A stretch of 64,000 nt of DNA from Exobasidium rhododendri (lineage: Eukaryota > Basidiomycota > Exobasidiomycetes > Exobasidiales > Exobasidiaceae). Positions 22,461 to 33,900 of this stretch are shown one piece after another (within the stretch, counting starts at the first letter, position 1; each line of letters begins with the position of its first letter). Where the stretch lies: assembly GCA_026210745.1 (NCBI GenBank), contig CP110631.1:2232001-2296000 (forward strand), written 5' to 3'. The position numbers and the translations under genes were made by a program. The notes beneath the pieces were generated by a model. The model was not told the DNA's origin, searched no databases, and saw nothing but the letters and a program-made list of their open reading frames with translations.

Positions 22461-23821
22461 TCAGGCCACTTTGATCACCAATTTCCCGGTCGTCTTTCGA
22501 CTGGTGATGTCTTCCTGCGATTTTCTGATCCCTTTGGCGCTGAATTCATACTCATCGTACACCTTGATTTTGACGATGCCCCGTGCGATCAAATCAAAGA
22601 GTTCTGCGGAGAGCGACTCGTACTCTTCCTGGGTATAGACGTAGTTGGGCAATGTTGGCCGACACACTGCATGATGAAAGGTTCATCATTAGCGTTCAAG
22701 GTCTGTACGTCTTTGTCTTTCATGAAGCTAGCTCACCCTTGACATTCTTGGCGGCCAATTTGAGCGGTGGAAAGGGATCGACGGCGCCAGAAGCATTGCC
22801 GAATGTGCAGATTGTTCCCTACGTTGAGAAGAAAAGATCTTTTCAGTCACTAGAGGTCTGTAGCCGCGAGAGAAAACGCGATCTCACCTTTCGAGCAATG
22901 ACTTTGAAATCATCTAGAAGGGATATGGGGAGCAGTCGGCACATGATTCAACAGCAGCAGGCATTGTACACTCACCTTCCCATGTGTCCTTGCCAACACC
23001 ATCGTAAATGCCTTGCACACCGTTACCGCCGGTCAATTGCAAGACCTTCTCTACTATGCTCTCCTTTGAGTAGTCGATGACATGCTCGGCTCCATTCTCC
23101 TTGGCTAATTTGGCCTTTTCCGGCGTCGAAGTAGTACCGATGACATGTGCTCCTAGATAGGAAGCCATCTGACAGAGCAATAGTCCCACTCCGCCAGCTG
23201 CGGCGTGAACGAGAACCCAGTCACCCTTTTTGAGAGCATACGCTTCGCGCACAAGAGTCCAAGCTGAGCATGGAAGGAGGGGGGGAATCGACATGTCAGA
23301 TGGGCACGCCCAAGCGGACATACGAATCACTACTCACCAGTAAGACCTTGCAAGAGAGAAGCAGCTGCCTGCTTTGAATCGACGTCATCGGCAACCTTGT
23401 ACACTCTGGATCGAGTAATGCTTGCGTATTGAGCAAACGCACCCCCGGGGCAGTAAGCTGCAATTCGGTCCCCTACGTTCAAGTCTTTGCCTTTCAGTGC
23501 ACTTCCTAGCGCTACTATCGTTCCTGCCGCTTCATTTCCTAAGACGTAAGGCATCTTGAGAGGGTACAGTCCTCCCCTCTGATACGTATCGATGTAGTTG
23601 ACACCTGCATACTCTACCTTGAAGAGAACTTCCATTTCTGACGGTGTGGGCACAGCAATGTCGTGCATGGCCAACACATCGAGATTACCTTGCGAGTGAA
23701 TCTGCAGGGCCTGCATCTTGTCTGGAAGCGAGGACATGCTTCTTAGTTGCTTTTTATTCGGCGTCGATGCTGTGCGAGTGAGTGTCAGGAGGTGTCTGGA
23801 CAAGAGCGAGAGCCGTTGCAT
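22461..23821 (-). CDS. NADPH:quinone oxidoreductase (zeta-crystallin type, MDR family)
   Basis: One-electron or two-electron reduction of quinones with NADPH, in oxidative-stress defence. Five exons (23338-23821, 22976-23263, 22888-22913, 22737-22818, 22461-22666; one only 26 nt) give 361 residues. Motifs are EYAGVNYIDTYQRGGLYP, PYVLGNEAAGTIVALG, GDRIAAYCPGGAFAQY, the NADPH loop HAAAGGVGLLLCQMASYLGA, AEHVIDYS and YDGVGKDTWE. No zinc ligands are seen, as expected for the QOR branch. The first 28 residues (MQRLSLLSRHLLTLTRTA...) look like a mitochondrial presequence. A second ATG (MSSLPDKMQALQ) would give the usual cytosolic form, so dual targeting is possible. It is divergent from the alkaline phosphatase gene, with 236 bp between starts. 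Confidence 0.93.
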
Positions 23822-24057
23822 AGGAGGGTGTGTGGGTACAAGAGGAGCGCCTTCGGATATAAGGCCGGCCACTTAAGTATAGAAATCTTTAAAAGGGTAA
23901 GAGGGCGCTCCGGTATGTCACTAGCTTCGCCTGGTGTGGAGGCTTCTCCGTCTGTGAGATGTAGCGTGCAAAGAAAAATAGTCGAGAAGATGATAGGAGC
24001 ACAGGCGTCACCACCAAACGTCAGCAAGTCCCGCACTCAATACTCACGTCTGCTACA

Positions 24058-26135
24058 ATGAGCGAGAAGGAGTCACCTCGTCAGCCACTATTGTACAGTG
24101 ATGCCCGCGATGAAGGGAAGCCGGGGGGCGCATGCAGCAGACCGAGGAAAATCCTCCTAGCCATCGTGTTCGTCGCCTTCTTCCTCTTCTTGGGTTTGCG
24201 ACAAAGCTCTCGTCCCTTCATCTCACAACGACACCATCGACATCAGAGCAAACGCACCAACGTCATTCTTATGATTTCTGACGGGTACGGTCCAGCAAGT
24301 GAGACCTTTGGGAGGTCGTTCCATCAGGCGCTCAAGAACAACACCAGTCCCACGGCAAAGTACAAGACACCACTGGATCGTTTGCTCGTTGGATCTCATC
24401 GTTCTCGTTCGTCTGATTCTCTCATCACCGATTCAGCTGCCGGTGCGACTGCCTTTTCGTGTGCCATCAAGAGCTACAATGGTGCTATCGGAGTGGATGC
24501 TGAAGGGGAATTATGTGCGACAGTGTTTGAAGGAGCAAAGGAGAAGGGAATGCTGACCGGCGTCGTCGTTACCTCCAGGCTGACTGATGCGGTAAGACAA
24601 TTCCGTGTACAGTGATAAAGACTACAGCTGAGATGCCTTACTTCCATGACCAACAGACCCCGGCCTGCTTCTTCGCGCATGTGCCTTCTCGCGCACAAGA
24701 GAGTACCATCGCGACACAAGCTCTGGGACTGTCGATGAACGGCACACGAGGCGATGCTACTACCACCCTGGATCTCGCCATCGGAGGAGGAGGCTGCTAC
24801 TTCCTCCCGTCCTCTGATCCCTTCTCTTGTCGGCAGGACGAGATTGATGTAGTCTCCAGAGCGAAATTGGAAGGGTGGAGTACCCGGATTCTCTTCAAAA
24901 CACAAGACGAGGACGACCTGAGAGCTAGCAATGTGGCTCATGCAGGAAAGCAACAAATGCGTTCCGAGGCATCACCGGACATCGATGAGTTCTTCTCGCA
25001 AGACTTACCACTGCCTCTCTTGGCACTCCTTGCGCCGTTCAACACTCCTTATGAGATTGATAGAGCTGCTTCTCAACCTTCGCTGTCCTCGCTTGCCTTG
25101 AAGGCTCTTGAGACGTTGGACAGGTCACCTAAGAACGACAAGGGTTTCCTCATCATGATTGAAGGTGAGCAAGACGCAAGATGTGCGGCAAGGTCTAGCG
25201 AAGACTGACCTCGATCCCGCAACACCTTTGCAACCCCCTCCCCCCTGGTCAAGGATCCCAAATTGACTTGTGCGCGCATCAGAATGACCCTGCTTGTCAT
25301 GCCAGAGAGATCGAAGCGTACCAGCAAGCTATCGAGAAGGTCGGTGACTGGGTGAACAAGAAGAACGAAGCTGGAGAGCGTACGATCCTCATAAGCACAA
25401 GTGACCACGAGACTGGTGGAGTCACCCTCGGGAGGCAATTAGGTCCCAAATACCCTAGTGAGTGTCTGTGACGTAGAGCGCCCTAATCTTTTGCCGCTTC
25501 TGGTGTGCTTTCGTTCTCACATTCTCCTCAGACTACGCCTACTATCCACAGACGCTGATTGGCGTCAAAGAATCGGCGGCCTCGCTCTCTTCCCATTTAC
25601 TTGACTTTGCCCGCTCTCTTCCTCTTCCCAGTCCCGAGGATGTGAAGGTCTACATTCGAGATCATATTTTGATTGCAGCAGCCGATTTCACTCCCGAAAA
25701 TGGCGGTCTGCCATCCGCTGATGATGTCGAAAGAGTTTTTTCCTGTCTCGCGACCACACCTACTGCTGAACACAGCTTGGCGGACCCACCAATCGACACA
25801 GCAGACGACTGTCGTATCGTCATCGCCGATCTCATCTCACAAAGAGCGGAGATTGGGTGGTCTACATCGGGACACACAGGTGTAGATGTGCCTGTCCATG
25901 TCCTGGGCAGCAACAACCTCAAGGGGAATATGGAAAACACAGACGTGAGTACTCGCTTTCACCGATGGAGCCGGTCTAAAGAGGGAATACATCTCAAACA
26001 CCCCCTCTCTCTCCTCCCACCGCATCCTCTATCTGCCTCCATCAGATCGGAGCATTCATTGCGCGAACTCTGTCCATCGATCTGGTCGGACTGACAGAGA
26101 GACTCAAGAGAAAAGCTGGCTCCGGCAAGGCTTGA
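24058..26135 (+). CDS. PHO8: Vacuolar-type alkaline phosphatase, type II membrane protein
   Basis: Hydrolyses phosphomonoesters; in yeast the orthologue works in the vacuole. Five exons (24058-24591, 24657-25164, 25254-25457, 25532-25944, 26046-26135) give 582 residues. A short basic cytosolic tail is followed by one signal-anchor helix (ILLAIVFVAFFLFLGLR, about residues 32-48). The active site shows MISDGYGP (metal Asp, about D75) and TDSAAGATAFSC (nucleophile about S126). Metal ligands are EGSQIDLCAHQND, STSDHETGG and TSGHTGVDVPVHV. The junctions rebuild EGSQID and KYPNYAYYPQTL, which supports the exon edges. The C terminus ends in a short basic helix. Confidence 0.95.
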
Positions 26136-26285
26136 CTCTGGGTCCTGACAACGGCCTGCCCGTGGAGAGAATGCTCTGCTGAGACATAGCTGATGTATCC
26201 CCTTCACAATTACTAGTACATTGGTGTTACATAAGACGTTCCTCTACAGCTGCGCATGGCCATCCATTCACATCCTCGCCTTCTT

Positions 26286-26536
26286 TCACGGATTGGCATC
26301 AGCTGGGATGATGAGGTTCCCTTCCGAATTGCACTCAAAGAAACCTAAGCAGCACTGCGAATCATCGCCACCAACCTCGGCAGCAGTCATAGGAGCACCC
26401 ATGGCCGAGCCTGTTCGCTGTCTTGACATGGACATGGGGTGCTGGGGCATGGGAAAAGGCTGATATAGATGATGCTGTGACGTAGGCAGCTGCATTTGTT
26501 GATGATTCTGCAATGAGTGATGTTGATCCTGCTGTG

Positions 26537-26567
<31 letters not shown>

Positions 26568-27706
26568 AAGATGATGGTGGTGCTGCTGCTGCAAAGCAAG
26601 CAAATGTTGAGGCACTGCGCTCATCAGTAATGGTCTTGGTCCGATAGCTTGCACATTCGAAGGTGTACGCACCCTTGAAAACGAATCTGCGGAATCTTGC
26701 GTGGGGAAATGCCTGTGTCCGCCACCAGGAGAAGAAGACGATGTCGGGTATTCGATCTCTCGTTGCAAATCACCAACCGTTCTGTTCGATCGAGGAAAAG
26801 GAGAAGCTCCTTCGTAAGGTAACGAGTTTCTCAGCTTACCATTCTTGGGTTCGAGATTCGAAGTGATGCTGTGATTACGATCAAAAGAGTCGTACGAGAT
26901 CGACGAGCTTTTCGACTTTGTCTCCTTTTTCCGATCATGCTTCATTTGAGCAGGCATAAAGTATGCTTCACTTCGAGGCGTCGGTTTGTTGTTGGAATTT
27001 TGGACTACCCTAGACGAAGAAGCTGATGAAGACGAGCTGCTGTGGTCGAATTTGTATTGGTCTGGCAAATTCTGCATCGTCGCAAACGGCGAAGGTGGAA
27101 AGTGAGGGGAGGGTTGGGTACGATCCTGATCGTGCACAATCCGTGACGCAGGCGACTCAAGCTTGACTGGTTGCTCTTCCACTATTCGCATGCAGCGTCT
27201 CAGTGCTTGCATCGAATCCGACAAAGGGCCAAAGAGGTGTTCAACGTCGGCTGCAGCTCTCATCTTGAAGATCAGGATGAAGAGCACAGAACAACCTTTC
27301 AATGACTGAATTGCACGCAATCCTGTCTCTGCCCATGAGCACCACTTACCAGGTCAATCTTCTCCTTTTCCAGTATGGCACACTTTTCGCAGGGTGAATC
27401 ACCCACTTCACCTCCTTCTTCGTCCTCTTCATCGTCCTCCCCCCTCTCGTCTTCTTCTTCTCCTTCTACTGCATGACGCTCTTGGTCATTCCCCTTCAGC
27501 TTCATGCGCTTGTGACCTCTCCTGCCCTTGTGTGGATCGGCAGCTACGTATTCGACACCTTTCAAGGCAGCATTCTCTTTCTCTAGTCGATAGACTTTCT
27601 CCTCCAGTTCAGAGAGATGAGCTGCTCGCCTTTGACGGAAAGCTCGTTGGGTCAAGAGCTGTCGAGAAGGTTCCAGGGAGTTGTCAGGACGACGACCCCG
27701 CGCCAT
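26286..27706 (-). CDS. bZIP transcription factor
   Basis: A nuclear DNA-binding regulator. Exon 1 (27350-27706) encodes the basic region and leucine zipper: RQLLTQRAFRQRRAAHLSEL then LEEKVYRLEKENAALK. A basic and acidic spacer and a CEKCAILEKEKIDL helix follow. The basic region has the QxAFR core of fungal Pap1/Yap- and HapX-like factors. Exon 2 is modelled as 26286-27263, giving 444 residues. A CAG nearer the donor would give a 44-nt intron and about 14 extra hydrophobic residues, so that acceptor is less likely. The second half is Ser-rich, then Gln/His-rich (LQQQQQQQQQQSQQ). It ends with GDDSQCCLGFFECNSEGN, a Cys motif that may be redox- or metal-sensitive. The target genes cannot be told. 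Confidence 0.85.
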
Positions 27707-28167
27707 TTCTCTTCAAGCGTGTGTTTTGGAGCGAGGCTTCCGACGTGTCTCGATGTGGTTTGGGAGCAGCAATCGTTACGACGCAAGAGCCAGACACAGG
27801 ATGGAAAGACGAGGTAGGGCAGTGAGATTCCATTAACTAAGGATTGCCTGGACCAGAGCGACAATAATTTCGAAAGTTTACATTACAGGATTCCAATTCC
27901 CATTTCCCGGCCCCTCTGTCACGGGACCGAGGGGGGGGGGCGGCGGAGGACTTTGGATCTGGATCTGAGACTGAAGTCGTATTTTTATGCGACTCTGGAG
28001 GCCCTGAGACATTCGACACTGCACAGAAGAGGCGAGGCAGGAGAGCAGCTCTGCAGTCGCGCTTTTATGGCGTCCTGCCATCTCAGAGCCTGCTGGTGTA
28101 GTTATGATATTACGATTGTAAAGAGGCAACCACAAGGGCGCACCTTTCTAGTGGAGCATGCAAAATT
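27707..28167. other. Intergenic region, bZIP promoter and HEN1 3' end
   Basis: About 460 bp with no supported gene. A G-run followed by GGCGGCGG lies near 27930-27948. Short frames on both strands are unremarkable. Confidence 0.55.
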
Positions 28168-29675
28168 TCACCGCTCGCCCCAAGGATATGCCTTGTCATG
28201 GGAGAGCGGGATCATGTCATCGCCTTCCAATCGGCAGGACAACATCAGATCAGAATCGTTGACCTGCAGCTTCACACTTCCGAGGCAAGACCACGAATCT
28301 TTCTCAAAAATGATACCCAAAGTATGCAGCCATGTGTCCAGTCGGCCCTGAGACGTGCAGCGAAGTTTATCACACATCCACACTGCCCAGAGTCGTGCTT
28401 GGTATCTTTGATGAGTGCTCGAGCTCTCTGCAAGTTCGCCATGGTCGATTATGGCGTCGATTGTCGCATCGATCACATCTTTCTCGGATCCTTCGATCAT
28501 CGGACTTTTGGCGAAGAGGAAGTCGAGGAGTAGCAAGGGCTGCGAAGACACTTCGTTTGAATCATCCTTTTTTCCGATCTGATGCACGTCTTGTCGGACG
28601 AATGTGGCTGTATGAGTCGCATACCGATCATCTTCGTTGCTCTTTTCTAGCTCTTCTGAATACGTTCCCTGGCCGATTCCTCCAGCGTTGACGGTGTACC
28701 CGTAAGATTGTGCAGCGCCCTTGCACCAGTCTCTGAATTCTACTGCTGTCCATCTCCGGGGTCCCAATTGGCAGCTCAGCAAATGGTCTGGACGGTCCCT
28801 TATTCCTACACGGCATGCTCACTCAAATTTGTGGTCACTATGACGGAACAATCGCTCTGTTCTCTCGGTTGGGTCCAAAAGCATCTTTTCTGACCCAAAC
28901 CGTGTGTTGAATCCGTAATTGGGCGTGGTGAGCAAGAGTACCTTTGGTCGATATCTTCCTAAGATGGAAGGAGCGAAGCCGGCTAGCTCTCGTTCTCCCA
29001 GATGTTCGATGCTGAGAACGAGGCTGTTTCATCAACTCAAGATTCCAATCACAAATCAACACAAACGCTTTCCACACTCACACTTCCGTTGCTACGGCGA
29101 CGTCAATGTCTCCTACTACGTTCTCGTATCTATCGACCAAGCTGCCACAGATCACTTTCACATGTAAGTCGTCCCAGCGTCGTTGGCTGAAAGGAGTTTC
29201 CCTGTTCTTTCCTTCTGCTTGAAGGACTTGAATGGGCTCTTGAAGGGCATTTTCATCAACGTCCATGATGATCATTCGCCTTGGAGCTACAATGTCTGGC
29301 CGAAAGATCTCATGATCTTGCACTCTTGTTGATTGCATGACCAGATCTTTCCAATCTTGACTAGGACAGACATACAAAGGGGCGGGCAGGACAGCTTGCA
29401 ACAGAGGAGCGGAGCTGCATCCCAACTCTAGGATCTAAATCGTATTGAAGTGAGAGACTTCAGCTGTGCACATAGCCGTGCCAGCGCAGGTCTCCCCCAT
29501 ACTCACGGACTCTGATTTGAATCTTTTCAATTCAGATAGCACCCATGCTTGACGCTGACGGGGTGAAGGATACCATTCAGCATTGGCCGCAGTGTACTAC
29601 AACGACCGTCAAAGCTTGCAGGACACAGATGCTCACCTGCAAACTCAGGGGCGTGCCAAAATGTACTCGTCCCAT
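28168..29675 (-). CDS. HEN1: HEN1-type small-RNA 3'-terminal 2'-O-methyltransferase
   Basis: Methylates the 2'-hydroxyl of the last nucleotide of small RNAs, protecting them from tailing and decay. Five exons (29637-29675, 29507-29596, 29082-29434, 28823-29011, 28168-28753) give 418 residues. VHFGTPLSLQ and YPSPRQRQAWVLSEL resemble the HEN1 lead-in. ILELGCSSAPLL is the SAM-binding motif I. CGSLVDRYENV and VAVATEVIEHL follow. The metal-binding ExxEH is present as E160-V-I-E163-H164 and spans the exon 3/4 junction. The fourth ligand lies in FRHSDHKFEWT, and VLLLTTPNYGFNTRFG and EFRDWCKGAAQSYGY complete the domain. There is no dsRNA-binding or La-like N-terminal region, so it is the short form known from animals, fission yeast and bacteria. 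Start and first two short exons are supported by motif order only. Confidence 0.9.
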
Positions 29676-29944
29676 CAGCAGCACTCTCTTGCTTTCCTCA
29701 CGTCCTCTCTTCTTGGTGTCTCGCCCCTTTTCTCTATAACGAAAAAGATCTTGGTGGTAGCAGGCAAAGTGGAAGCGGCCGCCCACTTTGAGAGCGCGCG
29801 CACCGACCGAGTAAAAATTTACTCACTGTGCGACTGACGGTGCTCGGTCTCGATGGACGCCTATTATTTGCAAACTACAGTGAGCATTTGGAAGAGAGTA
29901 TACAAATCTCATTACAGATAACACGAGAGGGGTACAGGTAGCGT

Positions 29945-31477
29945 CTACTTGGACAGTAGCCATGGTAGGACCGTGTCTGTGAATGCCTTTGGCTGATCGC
30001 ACATCGGCAAATGCCCTGCACTTTCAATGCTGGCATAGTCAACGCCAGTGTCTTTGGCAAGACCACTCAACGCCTCGGGCAACTTCCCATCCGCACTTCC
30101 TGCAACCAAGAGTGTCTTGCTCCCTTTCAATTTCTCCTTCAGACCTTTTGCAACCAGGTCGTACCCTTGGAGCGCCCTTGCCGATTTCTCAAACCCTTCT
30201 ACGCTCGTTGATGCCACCAGCTCGACTGTTTTTGATCGAACGGCATCACTAGCCCCACTTCCTGGTCCATACCATCGTGGGACAGTGACGTTGGCAAGAG
30301 CCAGCATTCCCTTAGATTGGGCCATCTCAATCCGTTCATCCCAAGCAATTCTGTTGGCTTCTGGCGATACAGCCTGTGTGTCGCAGGCCACAATTCGATC
30401 TACCTTGTCACCGTGTCGTAGAGCAAAGTTGAGCGCAGTAGCTCCTCCTTGGCTCACTCCTATAACGGCGTACACCTTCTCGACACCCAATGCTGCCTGT
30501 ATGGTAGCAACGTCATCTGCCAATTCGTCCAAGGTACATCCCGTGGAAGGAGTCGAGGAGAAGCCGTGACCTCGCTGATCATAGGTGATGATGTTGAAGT
30601 GTGGTGTGAAGGCAGGCATGATTGAATCCCACATTGTCAGATTCGTCATCAGACTGTTCACGAGGATGATCCACGGTGACTGCATACTGTTGAAGTGTAT
30701 CTTGGTGGCCAAGTTGACCTTGTCTGATACTTGCACGAGTCCGTGAGTATAGTCGAACTTTGTGATCGGATAGGCGAGCGCTCCGGTGTCTGTACCGCTT
30801 CCCAAGCCTGGCACAGGGCACGGTACACTGGCATGATCATCTACGTCCACAGCAACAAGGAAACGGCTTACCATGTTGTACGTGGCGACTATGGCAAGTG
30901 CTTCTGTCATCTTCTTATTCACCATGGCATCATCGTTATCATTCTCCTTTGCCAGTTCCTTTTTCAAAGCATCGAAGGTCTCGTCTCGAACTTTCACACT
31001 CGTCGTCATTTCATCGGCCAGATTGAGAGCAGCCTGTTGGATGGGGCTCAGCGTTCCCTTGCTATGATTGAGTGTCTTCTGAACATCGCCGATGGTAGAA
31101 AGCTGATCGTAGCTGACACCATATTTGCGCGCTAGATGCTCGTGATGAATCCACTCAAAACTCGCTCGATTTCTAGCGGCTACTCGACAGATCTGCACGC
31201 CGCCAATGGTAGCGTCACGTCAGATGATTTAGCATAAAAGTAGACTTCCTCAGTACCCCTCCTCCTCTCTGCCACACACCATTATCTCCCTCAAGTCATC
31301 TTGCAGCGTCGTACCGGTTCGGACTGCTCCCAGTAATTTGTTCCAGCCCTCGGCGATGGAAGGAGCTTGTAGCAAGGCACGATCTAGCGGGGTCAAGCCT
31401 CGGTCGCCCCTTCTTGTTCTTATGGCATCTGCAATAGACCCGGGCAGGTCAGCTGGAGCGTAGGGAATGCGGGGCAT
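29945..31477 (-). CDS. Fusion: carboxymuconolactone decarboxylase-like domain plus alpha/beta hydrolase (enol-lactonase type)
   Basis: Two exons (31280-31477, 29945-31192) give 481 residues. Residues 1 to about 185 form an AhpD/CMD-like helical domain (LREIMICRVAARNRASFEWI, HHEHLARKYGVS, ALAIVATYNMVSRFLVAV) without the CxxC of AhpD. Residues 215-481 are an alpha/beta hydrolase with IITYDQRGHGFS, nucleophile elbow GVSQGG (S313), AGSADGKLP (D434) and SAGHLPMC (H460). This matches 3-oxoadipate enol-lactonase (PcaD). In bacterial PcaL the lactonase precedes the decarboxylase; here the order is reversed. In the protocatechuate branch these two steps follow ring cleavage. The gene is divergent from an intradiol dioxygenase, which supports aromatic degradation. 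The substrate is inferred, not shown. Confidence 0.88.
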
Positions 31478-31918
31478 GTCGTGATGCGGTGGTGGTAGTG
31501 ATGGTGAAAGGAGTCTGATCGATGGCCGTACAGTAGAATATCTGCTCGCACGGATCTACACTCAAGAGCCAGAGTAGAGAGACACCTCACGGCCATGTGG
31601 AGCGCTTGTAGGGCCTCCGCTCCGAGTCCGAGGGAGCGCTTATGTATGTCTCTTCTTTCTTCCTCCCTCAATAATTAGCCGGTGCGAGAGGAAAAGACGG
31701 ATTGGTAGCGTGGTCCGGGATCGTCGGCATCGGACGCGTCTGGGAGCCAATCCGCGAAGATGCTTTGTGGTACAAGACTGTGTAAGAGAGGGGAAAAAAA
31801 GGGGAGTATTTAGTGGCTCTCTAACCACCCCACATCGGCGAGGCAATACGACAGACATAGCCTTACCTTCATCAGCTCACCCACTCCTCCCTCTCAGACA
31901 CACTTCAAAGGCACAGCA
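31478..31918. promoter_or_regulatory. Shared divergent promoter of the CMD-hydrolase and intradiol dioxygenase genes
   Basis: This 441-bp region separates two divergent genes of probable aromatic catabolism, so they may be co-regulated. It contains GACGCGTC (31733-31740) and a CCAAT near 31746. The part before the dioxygenase ATG is C/T-rich. No regulator site could be assigned. Confidence 0.45.
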
Positions 31919-33120
31919 ATGAAGTTGAGTACGACGTTTGCCACCTTGGCGGCTTTGGTCGGTGCGGCCATGGCACACGGTCCAAAGACTGCGGAAGAGG
32001 TGGTGGAATTCATGGATCGCCAGCAGACAGCCTACCATTGCGCGCCTCAAATCGCCGTCTTGGAAGCTGGTCGAAAGCGATCGTTTGCGCAGAGGGTGTT
32101 GGGAGGTGATCCTACTTCTCATCAACAGCTCTTTTCGTCTGGCTACTTTGAACCGTCGGGAATCGAAGCATCAATTGCGGAAGTCAGCAAACTAGCCGAA
32201 CAAAACGGGAAGAAGTTGATGGCGTGTGAGCCTGTGCAAGAGACCAAGATCAAGAATTCTACGTGTGTACTAGCACCACAGACGACTGAAGGGCCTTACT
32301 ATCACACGGAGGGACATCCTGTTCGATCGAACATGGCAGAGTGGCAGTTGGGCATTTTGTTCATGATGAATGTCGGTGTGATTGATGTGGAAACCTGTGA
32401 GCCTGTTCCTAACGTCATGGTCGATTTGTGGCACGCCAATGCTACAGGTCACTACGCTGGTCATCCTCTGCCGCGACCTGACCTGGTCAATGAGGCTGTT
32501 CCCACGACTGGTGCTCGAGCGGGCTTGCTGTCAATGTACCCGAGAACAATCCAGGAGGAGACGTGGCTACGAGGTGCCCTGCCGACCGACAGGAATGGTG
32601 TTGCGGAATTCACATCCGTCTTCCCGGGATACTACCAAGGCAGAGCTACACATGTCCACGTCAAAGTACACCCGGAGTGGTCTATGCTGCCCAACGGAAC
32701 ATTCACCTCGGGCAGATTGATCCACACTGGTCAATTCTTTGTGGACGATGAGCTCAACATGTTCGTCGACAAGATTCATCCCTATACCACAAATCATCTG
32801 GCTCACACGCCAGGTAGAAAGAGAACTCGCAACTGGGAAGACTCGCTGCAAATCTACCAAAACTCTTTTGATAACGGGTACATGCCGTGAGTGTAGAGAG
32901 ATTCGTTACGTTTGAGTTCGCGACTGTCCGCCCGCCTTCTAACGACCCTCGCGTGGCCCCCTTTCTTCTTCTTCTTCTTCTTCTTCCTCCTTACAGCACT
33001 TTTGATGTCCAGCCTCTCGGTGGTGTCCTGCAGCAAGGACTGATTGGATACGTCACCATGGGCGTGAACATGAGCGCAAATTATGCCGCCAAGTGGAATC
33101 CACAGTCGGGAAGAGGTTGA
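31919..33120 (+). CDS. Secreted intradiol ring-cleavage dioxygenase
   Basis: A non-heme Fe(III) enzyme that opens catechol-type rings between the hydroxyls. Two exons (31919-32886, 32997-33120) give 363 residues. The intron contains a (CTT)n pyrimidine tract. Residues 1-19 are a signal peptide (cleavage near AMA|HGP), so the enzyme is extracellular or in the secretory path, like the secreted fungal intradiol dioxygenases. Iron ligands are visible: GPYYHTEG (Y127 or Y128), FPGYYQGRATHVHVKVH (Y239, H245, H247). MVDLWHANATGHYAGH and TGQFFVDD also match the family. The C-terminal exon (FDVQPLGGVLQQGLIGYV) follows the fold. It is divergent from the CMD-hydrolase fusion. Confidence 0.93.
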
Positions 33121-33900
33121 AGTTGAATCTCGCATTGACAGACAAATCTCACTTTTTCCCCCATCTCTTCGTAAGGTTGAAGCTCATCCTGTACCAAAAT
33201 GACGATTACATTTCGCAAGCTTCCCCAAAATAACATTGCAATCAATTATACTCGAAGTCACGCCTTCGTGAAAAGTCTGGGTGTGTGGGCTGGTTGCAAA
33301 TGGGACAACGGCATTCCTGCGAGCAAAGCTGGCAGTGTGAAGGCCCTGACAATATCCTGTATCCCCCTATCACGTCAGCGCAGATGACATGCAAGGAGAG
33401 AAGGCGAACAAAGGGGTGGGCGAGAGTAAGCGCAAGCGGTTTTCGTCGAAGCAATTGCTGACACTGACAGAACTTGGAGGCAAAGCGACATTAGCAGACG
33501 TCGACGTGCGGGGAGCTGCATTACACACGAAATGCAGTCATGGCGTCGACAGTCAATGGGACAGGCTGCGCGAAGGTGTTCCGACATGCGCTTTCCTCCC
33601 CCCCCCCCTTCTATCCGGCATGCATGCCATGGCGTATGGGACGAGTGATGCATTGAAGGACTCTCGATCGACTAGAACGTCTCACGCGGGCCCCCTCAAA
33701 GCTTTGCCATTCAAATGAACTATCTTGCCACCTCCCATTCTCGCATCGCTAGTCAAACACTCTCCATTCGAAGCTACCTATCTATTTCCACCTACTCTGC
33801 TGCCATCTTCATCTACTTGTCACACCAATCAACGAAATATACACTCTTTACAGCCAGCAACACGGATACCAATACTCGCTTCCCACCTGCGTAGGAGACT
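33121..33900. other. Intergenic region upstream of single-pass membrane protein gene
   Basis: About 780 bp with no supported gene. It has a C-run at 33598-33608 and a C/T-rich leader from about 33720. Short frames on both strands have no motif. Confidence 0.55.

Noticed and set aside
29676-29786. 37-codon upstream extension of HEN1
   Set aside because: It begins at a GTG rather than ATG, and its translation is unlike HEN1. MGRVHFGTPLSLQ matches the family's lead-in.
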